Shown: positions 10,825-19,525 of the stretch, piece by piece | Position numbering within the stretch: position 1 is the stretch's first letter | Layout: every line of letters starts with the position of its first letter | NCBI RefSeq assembly: GCF_000518485.1 | Contig: NZ_JADR01000001.1 | Span: 558,001 to 622,000, forward strand | Source of the DNA: Olleya marilimosa CAM030 | GTDB lineage: Bacteria; Bacteroidota; Bacteroidia; Flavobacteriales; Flavobacteriaceae | Direction: 5' to 3' | Length of the DNA stretch: 64,000 nucleotides | Position numbers and translations under genes: made by a program | The notes under the pieces: model-generated | Database searches by the model: none | What the model saw: only the letters and a program-made list of their open reading frames with translations | Told to the model about the DNA's origin: nothing

Positions 10825-11865
10825 ATGAAAACATCAAATTTAGCAAAAAACACAATGTTATCCCTTTTCGTTTCGGCAGCACTAGTATCTTGTAGTGATG
10901 ATGATAACGATGCAATAGTTATTAACGATGGTGAACCTACTTCAGTAAAGTTATATACTTCTAATAATGCAGATGGTAATATTACAATTTATGATGTTAC
11001 AGATCAATCTGCTGTAACGTCTAAAACATTAATTACAACTAGTATTGCTGCAGACGGAGTATATTATGATGCAACAAACGATTTTTTATTACAAGCTTCT
11101 AGAACAGATTTGGGATTAGAAGGTTATAATAATACAAGTAGCTTGGTTTCTGGCGCTACGTTAACAGTAGATGTGGATGGAACCAATGATATGCAAAGTC
11201 CAAGAGAAGTTGCTGTTAATGGCAATTTTATTGTGGTTGCAGATAATGCAGATGTGGATGGAGATCCATTAACTCCAGACGGAAGATTATACGTTTACAC
11301 AAAAGATGGTAACACAATTACATTGCGTAATACTATTACAACGTCGTTTAAATTATGGGGAATAACGTTTGATAATAATAATCTTTATGCTGTAGTGGAT
11401 GCTACAAATGAGTTAGCAGTGTTTTCGGACTTTTTATCTAACACAACAGATATGACTTTGGCAGCTACTAAACGAATTGCTGTAGAAGGAATTGTTAGAA
11501 CACATGGTTTAACTTTTGATGCTAGTTCTGATGTTATGATATTAACAGATATTGCAGATGCTGCAAATGGCCAAGATGATGGAGGTTTTCATTACATCGA
11601 AAATTTTACATCAAAGTTTAATGCTGTAGCTAATGGTGGAACTTTAGAAGTGTCACAACAAGTTAGAGTATCAGGTGCTTCAACATTATTAGGTAATCCT
11701 GTAGATGTTGCTTATGATGCATCAACACAAACTGTTTACATTGCAGAAGCAGGTAATGGAGGTGGAAGAATTTTAGCGTTCAATAATTTTGAAGCTGGAG
11801 GAAACATTGCTCCTTTTATTAATAATAGTTTAGCAGCTGCATCAGCAGTATATTTATCTAAATAG
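10825..11865 (+). CDS. Lipoprotein with beta-propeller-like repeats
   Basis: Exported lipoprotein of 346 residues. The signal sequence ends in a lipobox (SAALVSC) with the lipidated cysteine near residue 23, followed by an aspartate-rich stretch (SDDDNDA), common in surface-exposed Bacteroidota lipoproteins. The mature part shows repeated strand patterns such as NGDGNITIYDVT-like, VVADNADVDGDPLTPDGRLYVY and DVAYDASTQTVYIAEAG, suggesting a six- or seven-bladed propeller of the SMP-30/NHL type. No catalytic residues are assignable. It is monocistronic, with a bidirectional terminator shared with the converging terC-like gene. Confidence 0.7.
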   Translation: MKTSNLAKNTMLSLFVSAALVSCSDDDNDAIVINDGEPTSVKLYTSNNADGNITIYDVTDQSAVTSKTLITTSIAADGVYYDATNDFLLQASRTDLGLEGYNNTSSLVSGATLTVDVDGTNDMQSPREVAVNGNFIVVADNADVDGDPLTPDGRLYVYTKDGNTITLRNTITTSFKLWGITFDNNNLYAVVDATNELAVFSDFLSNTTDMTLAATKRIAVEGIVRTHGLTFDASSDVMILTDIADAANGQDDGGFHYIENFTSKFNAVANGGTLEVSQQVRVSGASTLLGNPVDVAYDASTQTVYIAEAGNGGGRILAFNNFEAGGNIAPFINNSLAAASAVYLSK

Positions 11866-11882
11866 ATAAAGCTTATTTAATA

Positions 11883-11914
11883 AAAAAAAGACCATCATTT
11901 GATGGTCTTTTTTT
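11883..11914. terminator. Bidirectional terminator between convergent genes
   Basis: The near-perfect inverted repeat AGACCATCA/TGATGGTCT is flanked by an A run on the left and a T run on the right, so it can end transcription from both sides. It sits between the propeller lipoprotein and the TerC-family gene. Confidence 0.85.
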
Positions 11915-11925
11915 ATTGCTTTATT

Positions 11926-12711
11926 TTATTTCTTTTTCGAAATTTTTTGATTTAAAAACTCTATAAATAACGAGAAGGCTATAGCAAAATATAAATATCC
12001 TTTAGGTATAGCTCCTACAGTTTTACCAAAAAATGTAGTATGAGATAAGTGACCAGCTTCGGTAATTAGCATAAACCCTATTAAAATTAAAAAGGATAAT
12101 CCTAAAATTTGAATACTTGGGTTGGCGTCTATAAAACGTCTAATTTTATTAGCAAAAGCAATCATTATAATAATGGATATTACTACAGCAATAATCATTA
12201 ATATTAAATTATGATTGTGGTTAGTAGATAATCCATTGGTCATACCAACTGCTGTTAAAATACTATCAATTGAAAAAATAAAATCTATAATTAAAATCTG
12301 AACAATGGCTTGTTGCAAGGATTTAATAGGTTTGCTTTTAACTTCGTCTTCATCATGTGATGGTGTTTCTACTTTCTCTCTAATTTCCGAGGTGGATTTA
12401 TAAATTAAAAATAATCCTCCAAAAAATAAAATTAGAGCTTGCCAACTTAATTCAAGATGCATCCAGCTAAAGTCTACTTTATAAAAGGGTTCTGATAATC
12501 CCACTAAAAAGGATACAAAAAACAACAAGATTATACGTTGTACCATTGCTAGTAGTAGTCCAATATTTGTTACTTTGTTTCGTTGGTCTTCTGGAAGTTT
12601 ATTTGCAGCAATAGAAATAAAAACAATATTATCAATCCCTAATATTATTTCTAAGAAAGTTAAAGTTAATAATGCAAAAATAGCATCACTAGAAAGTAGA
12701 AAATCTAACAT
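11926..12711 (-). CDS. TerC-family integral membrane protein
   Basis: Polytopic inner-membrane protein of 261 residues. The first helix contains the family signature TFLEIILGIDNIVFISI at residues 17-33, with conserved acidic residues inside the membrane. A matching second repeat contains IIDFIFSIDSILTAVGM. Family members are linked to tellurite resistance and, in better-studied homologues, to manganese export and metal loading of secreted proteins; metal transport is therefore an inference. It lies 3 bases after a small lipoprotein gene transcribed the same way, so the two probably form an operon. Confidence 0.88.
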   Translation of the reverse strand: MLDFLLSSDAIFALLTLTFLEIILGIDNIVFISIAANKLPEDQRNKVTNIGLLLAMVQRIILLFFVSFLVGLSEPFYKVDFSWMHLELSWQALILFFGGLFLIYKSTSEIREKVETPSHDEDEVKSKPIKSLQQAIVQILIIDFIFSIDSILTAVGMTNGLSTNHNHNLILMIIAVVISIIIMIAFANKIRRFIDANPSIQILGLSFLILIGFMLITEAGHLSHTTFFGKTVGAIPKGYLYFAIAFSLFIEFLNQKISKKK

Positions 12712-12714
12712 GTT

Positions 12715-13089
12715 TTATTTTTTAATATAAGCTATACCTTTTTGTTTATTGGTCTCTCCAACATAAGAATATTCAAAAGTATAAGAAGTATCTGTAGTGA
12801 CTAAAACTTTAAGATGTACATCTTTACGTTCAGCCATATTTTTAGGATTTATAGTTTTGTAAATGACTTCACAATCATTTACCCATCTAACTAATGTGCT
12901 ATCAACTTTACCTTCATATGTTTCTATTTGTAAACTATCTGTTCTAGTAAATGTAGATTTATAAATAACATCTCCAATTGTAACTTCACTATAAAATTGA
13001 CCTGTTTTAAAGTCTTTGCAGTTTCGTTCGACTTTGTAGCAGCTAAAAAAGCTAGTTAAAATGATAAGGTATATTAGTTTTAATTTCAT
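12715..13089 (-). CDS. Small putative lipoprotein
   Basis: Protein of 124 residues with an N-terminal export signal ending in SFFSC, a lipobox with the cysteine near residue 17. The mature domain is a series of beta strands (GQFYSEVTIGDVIYKSTFTRTD, then SLQIETYEGKVDSTLVRWVNDCEVIYKTINP, then DTSYTFEYSYVG). Two mature cysteines, in NCKDF and NDCEV, could form a disulfide. I recognise it only as a type common in Flavobacteriaceae with no assigned function. It is the first gene of a two-gene unit with the TerC-family gene. Confidence 0.65.
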   Translation of the reverse strand: MKLKLIYLIILTSFFSCYKVERNCKDFKTGQFYSEVTIGDVIYKSTFTRTDSLQIETYEGKVDSTLVRWVNDCEVIYKTINPKNMAERKDVHLKVLVTTDTSYTFEYSYVGETNKQKGIAYIKK

Positions 13090-13345
13090 CGCATAAGGTT
13101 TATAACAAAATTAATGAAATGTTTGTTTAAAACTTAAAAAATTCAACCTTTCTATAAATCGCGTATTTGAAAATTTTATGTACCTAACTTCAAATTCGCA
13201 AAATTTGTAAATGGTGACAAAAAGTTGAAAAGGTGAACAAATTTAAATTTTTAAGAATTAATGACGTTTGGGTTCATTTTTTTAAAATTCGCAAAACAGA
13301 AATTTTATTCAAAAGAAAATGAAAAATAAAATAGAGGAGATCTAA

Positions 13346-13783
13346 TTAAGAATTTTCAAAATTTGAAAAACTTCCATCAGAATAAAAAATCACGATGCGT
13401 TCAATAATTTTTCCGTTAGAAGATTTTTGATTTAAATTTTGTAGTAAATCAGAATTTTTAGTTTCTACTGGATTTTCGTTTTTTGTATTAGAAAATAAAT
13501 CTTGTCCTTCATTTTTAGAAATTGGGGTAATTGGTGTTTGTCTATTTTTAGTTTCACTTTTTGGAAATTCACCTTTTCCATTCATCAACCAATACAATTC
13601 TACTTCCTCAAAAGAGGATAGCACTTTCAATACAAATTCTAAACTTGGCTTGTTTCGACCTGATAATATATGTGATATGCTAGAGCGTTGCACACCAATT
13701 TTTTCGGCGAAAGAGGACGCATTTTCACCGTAATAATCCATGACTTTTTGAAGTCTTTTTGAAAAATCTACATTGTTTATCAT
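13346..13783 (-). CDS. XRE-family helix-turn-helix regulator
   Basis: DNA-binding protein of 145 residues. The N-terminal HTH_3 domain at about 5-65 shows the recognition-helix region SFAEKIGVQRSSISHILSGRNKPSLEFVLKVL. A disordered polar linker (about 70-125) follows, then a conserved-looking tail, KIIERIVIFYSDGSFSNFE. No ligand or peptidase domain is present. It is divergent from an M14 metallopeptidase gene, and the 307-bp gap holds several TTACAnnTGTAA palindromes, one starting 5 bases upstream of its start codon. That arrangement suggests autoregulation and control of the divergent gene; this is inference. Confidence 0.85.
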   Translation of the reverse strand: MINNVDFSKRLQKVMDYYGENASSFAEKIGVQRSSISHILSGRNKPSLEFVLKVLSSFEEVELYWLMNGKGEFPKSETKNRQTPITPISKNEGQDLFSNTKNENPVETKNSDLLQNLNQKSSNGKIIERIVIFYSDGSFSNFENS

Positions 13784-14090
13784 AACGATACAAATGTAAA
13801 CATTTAATCTGAATACTTGATGTTACAAATGTAAATTTAACTGTTTTTAATATGTAAACTGTGTGAATAAAGTCTGATATTTATTATAGTAATACTTTAA
13901 ACAATGTATTATAATATACTGAAAATAAGTATTTTAAAGTATTTTTGTAAGAATTTAAAAGTACTGAGTATTAACACTGTAAGTTTTGAAGCATAAACCT
14001 TAAAAATTGTTTACATAAGTAAATTACAAATGTAAATTCTATTGGTTACAATTGTAAAAAACTATTTGGTTACATTTGTAAACTAATAAA
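13784..14090. promoter_or_regulatory. Divergent regulatory region with an array of TTACAnnTGTAA palindromes
   Basis: No gene is seen here. Perfect 12-bp palindromes lie at 13823-13834, 14024-14035, 14046-14057 and 14070-14081. Near matches (11 of 12) lie at 13788-13799 and 14011-14022, and a weaker half-site at 13846-13857. The sites cluster at both ends of the gap, next to the two divergent start codons. Those read as TTACATTTGTAA on the transcribed strand contain the -7 element TAnnTTTG, so a bound repressor would sit on the promoter. Confidence 0.8.
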
Positions 14091-15233
14091 ATGACTATGG
14101 ATAATCAATTGTTAAATACATTATATAAAACTTACAAAGCTCCTGCTTTAAGTGGACGTTATATTAATCTAAATATGATTAAACCACTTTTAGATAATTT
14201 GCCAACATCTTATAATGTTGAAGTGATTGGGCAGTCTGTTTTAGGTGAAGATATTTTGTCTTTAACAATTGGTACAGGACCAATTAAAGTGCTTATGTGG
14301 TCACAGATGCACGGAAACGAGTCTACAACTACTAAAGCGGTTTTTGATATGATAAACAGTTTTAGTAGTGTGGAAATGCAATCTATATTAAAAGCGTGTA
14401 CTCTTAAAATTATACCAATGTTAAATCCAGATGGTTCTGCTGCCTATACAAGACTAAATGCTAATAACATTGATTTAAACAGAGATGCACAAGACTTATC
14501 CCAACCAGAAAGCAAGGTTTTAAGTGCTTGTTTTAATAACTTTAATCCTGATTACTGTTTAAATCTTCATGGTCAACGTACGTTGTTTAGTGTTGGAGAT
14601 ACTAATAAACCTGCTACTTTGTCTTTTTTATCGCCTTCTCAAGATGAATTAAGAAGTGTTACAAGTACAAGACTAAAAGCAATGAATGTTATTAGTGCTA
14701 TAAATACTGGGTTGCAAACGGATTTAGCCAATCAAATAGGTCGATATGACGATGGATTTAATATTAATTGTGTTGGAGATACGTTTCAAAGTTTAAATGC
14801 GCCTACAATTTTGTTTGAGGCTGGACATTATAAAGACGATTATAATCGGGAAGTGGTAAGAGGTTTTGTTTATAAAGCACTTTTACAGGCTCTTAATTAC
14901 ATTGCTAATGACAATGATTTAGGTTATAAAATGGAGGATTACTTTAAAATACCTGAAAATGGTAAGCGTTTTTATGATATCATTATTCGTAACGCTAAAT
15001 ATAATGACCAAGTACAGGATATAGGCATAAATTATCTAGAACAATTAATAGATAATAAGGTTAAATTTAGACCCAAGGTTGTTACGATTTCGGATTTATC
15101 TCAATTTTATGGTCATAAAGAGATGGATGCTAATAATAATGTGGTATTAAATAATGATAATACATTGATATCTATGGATTACGAAAACGATTTCGTGATT
15201 GTAAATAATGTGAAATTATCATTAAATCTTTAA
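14091..15233 (+). CDS. M14-family zinc metallopeptidase
   Basis: Zinc carboxypeptidase-like enzyme of 380 residues without a signal peptide, so probably cytosolic. Zinc ligands are seen as H74-x-x-E77 (SQMHGNEST) and H160 (CLNLHGQ). The substrate-binding NPDG and NRDA motifs are at about 112-115 and 130-133, and the catalytic glutamate is E243 in LFEAGHY. The catalytic domain fills the first 270 residues; the last 110 form an unassigned domain. The ATG at 14097 is an alternative start. The promoter region carries four tandem palindromes. Substrates could be peptides or peptidoglycan fragments. Confidence 0.85.
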   Translation: MTMDNQLLNTLYKTYKAPALSGRYINLNMIKPLLDNLPTSYNVEVIGQSVLGEDILSLTIGTGPIKVLMWSQMHGNESTTTKAVFDMINSFSSVEMQSILKACTLKIIPMLNPDGSAAYTRLNANNIDLNRDAQDLSQPESKVLSACFNNFNPDYCLNLHGQRTLFSVGDTNKPATLSFLSPSQDELRSVTSTRLKAMNVISAINTGLQTDLANQIGRYDDGFNINCVGDTFQSLNAPTILFEAGHYKDDYNREVVRGFVYKALLQALNYIANDNDLGYKMEDYFKIPENGKRFYDIIIRNAKYNDQVQDIGINYLEQLIDNKVKFRPKVVTISDLSQFYGHKEMDANNNVVLNNDNTLISMDYENDFVIVNNVKLSLNL

Positions 15234-15274
15234 AAATTTCCAATTTTAATGTATAAAATTCATTGAAAATGTTT

Positions 15275-15282
15275 TAATTTTG
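15275..15282 (+). promoter_or_regulatory. -7 promoter element of the Lrp/AsnC gene
   Basis: TAATTTTG matches TAnnTTTG, 24 bases before the start codon of the Lrp/AsnC regulator. Confidence 0.5.
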
Positions 15283-15306
15283 TCTATTATTTAATAAAAA
15301 CATAAA

Positions 15307-15786
15307 ATGGCAAAGTTTAAACTAGACGAAATTGATCATCAGATTCTTGATATGTTAATTGAAAACACAAGAGTTCCTTTTACAGATATAGCTAAAAAAT
15401 TATTAATTTCTGCTGGTACAGTTCACGTTAGAGTGAAAAAAATGGAAGATGCAGGAATAATTAAAGGATCGTCTTTAACATTAGATTACCGTAAATTAGG
15501 ATATTCATTTATAGCATACGTTGGTGTGTTTCTTCAAAACACTTCTAAAACCTCTTTTGTTTTAGAGCGTATTAATGAGATTCCTTTTGTTACTGTAGCG
15601 CATGTAACTACAGGTAAATTTAATATTTTCTGTAAGATTAGAGCTCGTAATACGGAGCATGCAAAGGATGTAATCTTTATGTTAGATGATATAGAAGGTG
15701 TTTACAGAACGGAAACTATGATTTCTTTAGAAGAAAGCATCAATGATAAAAAACGTTTAATGCATAGTATTTTTAACGAACTATAA
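15307..15786 (+). CDS. Lrp/AsnC-family transcriptional regulator
   Basis: Leucine-responsive-type regulator of 159 residues. The N-terminal winged helix is seen as LDEIDHQILDMLIENTRVPFTDIAKKLLISAGTVHVRVKKMEDAGIIKG (described here as residues 6-54, the recognition helix being SAGTVHVRVKKM). The C-terminal RAM/AsnC effector domain covers about 70-150. Such proteins form octamers and sense amino acids. The effector is unknown. It is followed by a strong terminator and transcribed alone, 73 bases after the M14 gene. Confidence 0.9.
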   Translation: MAKFKLDEIDHQILDMLIENTRVPFTDIAKKLLISAGTVHVRVKKMEDAGIIKGSSLTLDYRKLGYSFIAYVGVFLQNTSKTSFVLERINEIPFVTVAHVTTGKFNIFCKIRARNTEHAKDVIFMLDDIEGVYRTETMISLEESINDKKRLMHSIFNEL

Positions 15787-15811
15787 CTCGTTAATTAACA
15801 TATATTAAAAT

Positions 15812-15842
15812 AAAAAACGCTTCAATATTGAAGCGTTTTTTT
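15812..15842. terminator. Terminator after the Lrp/AsnC gene
   Basis: The perfect palindrome CGCTTCAATATTGAAGCG is flanked by six A residues and seven T residues; it can act in both directions. Confidence 0.88.
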
Positions 15843-15868
15843 GTTTATTTATATCAAATTTTAAACCT

Positions 15869-16384
15869 ATGACCATATCTGATTTAAATGATACTGAATA
15901 TATTCCTTATTTTAAAGGTTATATTGATAATGCTAAAGGACTTGAATTATTACCAGGATTACAATCTAGTTATAACGAAGCTATTGATTTTTATCTGTCA
16001 ATTGATGCTAATAAATTAAGTTATAGGTATGCAGAAGGGAAGTGGACTATTAAAGAGATTATTTGTCATTTAATTGATACTGAACGTATATTTTGCTATA
16101 GATCATTACGATTTGCTAGACAAGATAAAACCGTTTTATCAGGTTTTGATGAAAATGATTATGTTGAATATTCTAAAGCGGATAATAGGTCTATAAAAGA
16201 TTTACTTGAGGAATATCAAAGTGTTAGAGGTGCAACAATTAGCTTATTTAAAAGTTTTGATGACGAAACATTACTTAGTAAAGGTTTGGCTGGAACAGGA
16301 CAAGTGTCTGTAAGGGCTTTGGGCTTTTTAATAGTTGGTCATGAAAAACACCATATACGTATTATTAAAGAGCGTTATTTATAG
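15869..16384 (+). CDS. DinB-family four-helix protein, putative metal-dependent hydrolase or thiol transferase
   Basis: DinB/YfiT-like four-helix-bundle protein of 171 residues. The three-histidine metal site is seen as H67 (IICHLIDTER), H158 and H162 (VGHEKHHIRII). The tryptophan-containing helix (EGKWTIKEII) before the first histidine is typical. The family includes bacillithiol- and mycothiol-dependent transferases, but the substrate here is unknown. Its stop codon is only two bases from the stop of the convergent gene on the other strand, with no terminator between. Confidence 0.82.
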   Translation: MTISDLNDTEYIPYFKGYIDNAKGLELLPGLQSSYNEAIDFYLSIDANKLSYRYAEGKWTIKEIICHLIDTERIFCYRSLRFARQDKTVLSGFDENDYVEYSKADNRSIKDLLEEYQSVRGATISLFKSFDDETLLSKGLAGTGQVSVRALGFLIVGHEKHHIRIIKERYL

Positions 16385-16386
16385 TT

Positions 16387-16701
16387 TTACTCCTCTTCAT
16401 CAAATAAAATCAAATCGCTATCAAGTTGTTTTTCATCAAAATCTACAACAACATGACCTTTGCTATTTGTTTCTAATTCGATATTAGCATCAAAATTAGT
16501 CATCGTGTAGTGTAATTTACAACTAACTTTTACTAAATACGTGGTGTCATTTGTCTGTACTTCAACAGCTTCAATAGTTTCGTTGTTATGATTGTCAAAG
16601 GTAATAATGTCCTTGTCTCCATAACCATCCGGAAACTTTTGTGTAAGTAAATTTAATACTTCAGGTGTTAATTTTTTATAATCTACAATAACTTTTCGCA
16701 T
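16387..16701 (-). CDS. Conserved acidic hypothetical protein
   Basis: I recognise the pattern as common in Flavobacteriaceae but know no function. From ATG 16701 it has 104 residues, starting MRKVIVDYKKLTPEVLNLL; an ATG at 16746 would add 15 residues of different character. The C-terminus is strongly acidic (EKQLDSDLILFDEEE). There is no signal peptide or membrane segment. It lies downstream of aroB on the same strand, 86 bases after it, and could be cotranscribed. Confidence 0.6.
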   Translation of the reverse strand: MRKVIVDYKKLTPEVLNLLTQKFPDGYGDKDIITFDNHNNETIEAVEVQTNDTTYLVKVSCKLHYTMTNFDANIELETNSKGHVVVDFDEKQLDSDLILFDEEE

Positions 16702-16787
16702 ACCAATATATTTTAAATTAAACTGGTTAGAATAGTTCTGTAACATAGCAATTAACTAAAATTACAAATTATTTTAATGCAAAAGTA

Positions 16788-17852
16788 TTATTCGTTGTAA
16801 AATTTAAAAGAATTGATTATCAGCTCGTTATCAACTATGCAATTAATTTTTGGTTGCCCAATAGCTTCTAATAAAACAAAATTAATATTGCCTTTTTCAT
16901 TTTTCTTATCAAATTTCATTAAGTCAATAATAGCCAAGTGATCCTCTGTTGGAATATCTACTTTACCATATACTTTAATAAGGCTTTCTTTAATCCTTGT
17001 TGCTTTGTCCAATGGAAAATTAAGTAGCTTAGCAGATAGGTAAACTTCTAAAATCATACCAATTGCTATGGCTTCGCCATGCAGTAAAGCTTTAGTCTCG
17101 TGGTTTAAATAAAATGACTCAATTGCATGTCCTAAAGTGTGACCAAAATTTAAAGATTTTCTAAGATTTTGTTCAGTTGGATCTTGTTCTACAATAGCTT
17201 TTTTTATTAAAACTGAATCGTAAATAAGCTGATCTAAGTCTTCAATTGTTAGTTTAGATAAAGCTGTTAAATTATTGTAGTATAGTTCGTTATGTATCAA
17301 TCCATGTTTAAGCATTTCAGCTAAACCAGAACGCATTTCTCTGCTAGATAGTGTATCAAGATAGCTAGTATCTATTAGCACCATATTTGGCGTTTTAATA
17401 ATACCTATTTGGTTTTTTATATGGTCTAAGTCTACACCATTTTTACCTCCAATTGAGGCATCAACCATAGATAAAAGTGTCGTCGGAATATTTACAAATT
17501 GTATACCTCTTTGATAGGTACACGCAACAAAACCACCTAAATCCGTGACAACGCCTCCTCCTAAATTAATCATTAAAGATTTTCGATCTGCGCTTAATTC
17601 AGATAATGTTTGCCAAACCCCTAAACAAGTTTCTATATTTTTATGTTGCTCTCCAGCTTCAATTTCAATTATTTCAATAGCTAAGTCTGTTGTTAATTCT
17701 GATAACAACTTAGGTAAACAAAGGCTTGACGTATTGCTATCCACTAAAATAAAAATATTTGAAAACGTATTTTCAGAGATATAAGTATTTAATGCTGAGT
17801 AGCTATTTTGGTTAAATTGTATGCTGTAATCTTGGGTTTTAATAGGAGTCAT
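16788..17852 (-). CDS. aroB: 3-dehydroquinate synthase
   Basis: Second enzyme of the shikimate pathway: converts DAHP to 3-dehydroquinate, using NAD and a divalent metal. The 354-residue length is normal. Seen: the NAD-binding GGGVVTDLGGFVACTYQRG with the following NIPTTLLSMVDASIGGKNGVD, the metal-ligand region SGLAEMLKHGLIHN, and LNFGHTLGHAIES with two histidines. It is transcribed leftward and is divergent from proline dehydrogenase. Confidence 0.95.
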   Translation of the reverse strand: MTPIKTQDYSIQFNQNSYSALNTYISENTFSNIFILVDSNTSSLCLPKLLSELTTDLAIEIIEIEAGEQHKNIETCLGVWQTLSELSADRKSLMINLGGGVVTDLGGFVACTYQRGIQFVNIPTTLLSMVDASIGGKNGVDLDHIKNQIGIIKTPNMVLIDTSYLDTLSSREMRSGLAEMLKHGLIHNELYYNNLTALSKLTIEDLDQLIYDSVLIKKAIVEQDPTEQNLRKSLNFGHTLGHAIESFYLNHETKALLHGEAIAIGMILEVYLSAKLLNFPLDKATRIKESLIKVYGKVDIPTEDHLAIIDLMKFDKKNEKGNINFVLLEAIGQPKINCIVDNELIINSFKFYNE

Positions 17853-17916
17853 AAATGCGTAAAAACGTTAAAGGGTAAAATTAATAGTTTTTTTAAAAAA
17901 TAAGGCTAATGAGTAG

Positions 17917-17924
17917 TATATTTG
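17917..17924 (+). promoter_or_regulatory. -7 promoter element of the proline dehydrogenase gene
   Basis: TATATTTG matches TAnnTTTG, 23 bases upstream of ATG 17948. Because it lies inside the longer frame beginning at 17909, it argues that the true start is 17948. Confidence 0.65.
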
Positions 17925-17947
17925 TGCAGTCAAAATTAAATTATATT

Positions 17948-19123
17948 ATGTTGGACAACACTCTTTTTGAAAACACTGAAATTGCATTTAAACTTAAAAG
18001 CGATTCTGAGTTAGAACGTGCATATTTTTTGTTTAAAATGATATCTAATCAACCATTGGTTAGAATTGGTACAGCAGCTACAAACTTTGCTTTAAAAGCA
18101 CATTTGCCAGTAGAAGGTTTGATTAGAGCAACTGTGTTTGATCATTTTTGTGGTGGCGTTAATGAAGAAGACTGTTTGCCAGTAATAGACAAAATGTATA
18201 CTGCAGGTGTTTGTTCGGTTTTAGATTATTCTGTTGAAGGAAAAGCTATTGAAAACCAATTTGATTCTGCCAAAGAAAAAATAATGAAACTTGTTGAGTT
18301 TAGCGATGAGAAAGAAGCGATGCCTATTGTAGTATTCAAACCAACAGGATTAGGACGTTTCTTTTTGTTTCAGAAAAAAGGAGAAGGTAAAGCATTTACC
18401 GAAGCAGAGCAGCAAGAATGGGATAGAGTAGTAGCAAGATATCATGCTATATGCAAATTGGCTAAAGAAAGAGATGTTGAAGTGTTAATTGATGGTGAAG
18501 AAAGCTGGATGCAGGATGCTGCAGATGATTTAGCAGAAGATATGATGAAGGTTTATAACACAGATAAGCCTATAGTATATAATACATTGCAAACCTATAG
18601 ACATGACCGATTAGCGTTTTTAAAAGCATCGCATGAGCGTGCTAAGTCAGGAGGTTATTTACTAGGTTATAAGATTGTTAGAGGTGCTTACATGGAAAAA
18701 GAACGTGAGCGCGCAAATGATAAAGGTTATGAATCACCGATTTGTAAAGACAAAATAACAACAGATAAAAACTTTAATGATTGTTTGTTATATATTTTAA
18801 ATAACTTAAGTACAATCTCAATATTTATTGGTACTCACAACGAAGAAAGTTCTTTTTTAGCCTTAAAGCTAATGGATGAATTAGGTATTGGTAAAGACGA
18901 TAATCGTGTTTGGTTTGGTCAATTATTTGGTATGAGTGATCATATTAGTTTTAATTTAGCAGCACATGGTTATAATGTCGCAAAATACTTGCCTTTTGGA
19001 CCAGTTAAGGACGTTATGCCATACTTAATTAGACGTGCAGAAGAAAACACATCTGTTGCAGGACAAACAGGACGAGAGTTGACTTTATTGAAAAAAGAAC
19101 GAAAAAGAAGAAAGCATAGTTAG
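17948..19123 (+). CDS. putA: Proline dehydrogenase
   Basis: FAD-dependent oxidation of proline to pyrroline-5-carboxylate, the first step of proline use. From ATG 17948 it has 391 residues. Seen in the TIM-barrel: the family stretches YSVEGKAIENQFD, EVLIDGEESWMQ, YNTLQTYRHDRLAFL, KIVRGAYMEKERERA, and near the C-terminus FGQLFGMSDHISFNLAAHGYNVAKYLPFGPV and PYLIRRAEENTSV. It is monofunctional: no aldehyde dehydrogenase half is present, so the second enzyme is elsewhere. The symbol putA is the family name; prodh would serve equally. Confidence 0.92.
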   Translation: MLDNTLFENTEIAFKLKSDSELERAYFLFKMISNQPLVRIGTAATNFALKAHLPVEGLIRATVFDHFCGGVNEEDCLPVIDKMYTAGVCSVLDYSVEGKAIENQFDSAKEKIMKLVEFSDEKEAMPIVVFKPTGLGRFFLFQKKGEGKAFTEAEQQEWDRVVARYHAICKLAKERDVEVLIDGEESWMQDAADDLAEDMMKVYNTDKPIVYNTLQTYRHDRLAFLKASHERAKSGGYLLGYKIVRGAYMEKERERANDKGYESPICKDKITTDKNFNDCLLYILNNLSTISIFIGTHNEESSFLALKLMDELGIGKDDNRVWFGQLFGMSDHISFNLAAHGYNVAKYLPFGPVKDVMPYLIRRAEENTSVAGQTGRELTLLKKERKRRKHS

Positions 19124-19503
19124 TTTATGACTTTAATAGTTTGCATAGTTGCAATGCTATCGCAGTTTTCAATATAAAACTCATAATTCTTATTGTCTTT
19201 AGATTCGCCTGAAATAAAATACATACCACAAGGCTCTTTTCTAGGTTCACTTTTAGAAAAATCTACATCTCCTTTTTTTAGTATGTAACTTATTGCAGAA
19301 GTGTCAATGACTTTAGTGTCTATAAGTGCTTGGCTTTCTGGTGAAAAGTCTAATGTTTTTGTGCGTATATTTTTTAGGACTCTTCCTTCTGGACCATAAT
19401 TATACTCACAAGAAACACCTCTTCCGTTTAAAAAAAATGCTAATAAGACTAAGCCAATAGAGAATCCTCCTAAATAGTAACCAATTCTGTGTAATATTTT
19501 CAT
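19120..19503 (-). CDS. Membrane-anchored hypothetical protein
   Basis: Protein of 127 residues with a single N-terminal membrane helix (RIGYYLGGFSIGLVLLAFFL) and an extracytoplasmic domain containing several cysteines, among them SCEYNYG, EPCGMYF and ENCDSI. RVLKNIRTKTLDFSPES suggests the DUF4258-like family seen in Flavobacteriaceae, a low-confidence call. It follows alanine dehydrogenase on the same strand by 22 bases, so they are probably cotranscribed. Its 3' end overlaps the convergent proline dehydrogenase gene by four bases. Confidence 0.65.
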   Translation of the reverse strand: MKILHRIGYYLGGFSIGLVLLAFFLNGRGVSCEYNYGPEGRVLKNIRTKTLDFSPESQALIDTKVIDTSAISYILKKGDVDFSKSEPRKEPCGMYFISGESKDNKNYEFYIENCDSIATMQTIKVIN

Positions 19504-19525
19504 TCTAATATTTTAAAATGCAAAT

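Noticed and set aside
17909-17947. Upstream start of the proline dehydrogenase gene at 17909
   Set aside because: The -7 promoter element lies inside this extension, so it cannot be in the transcript.
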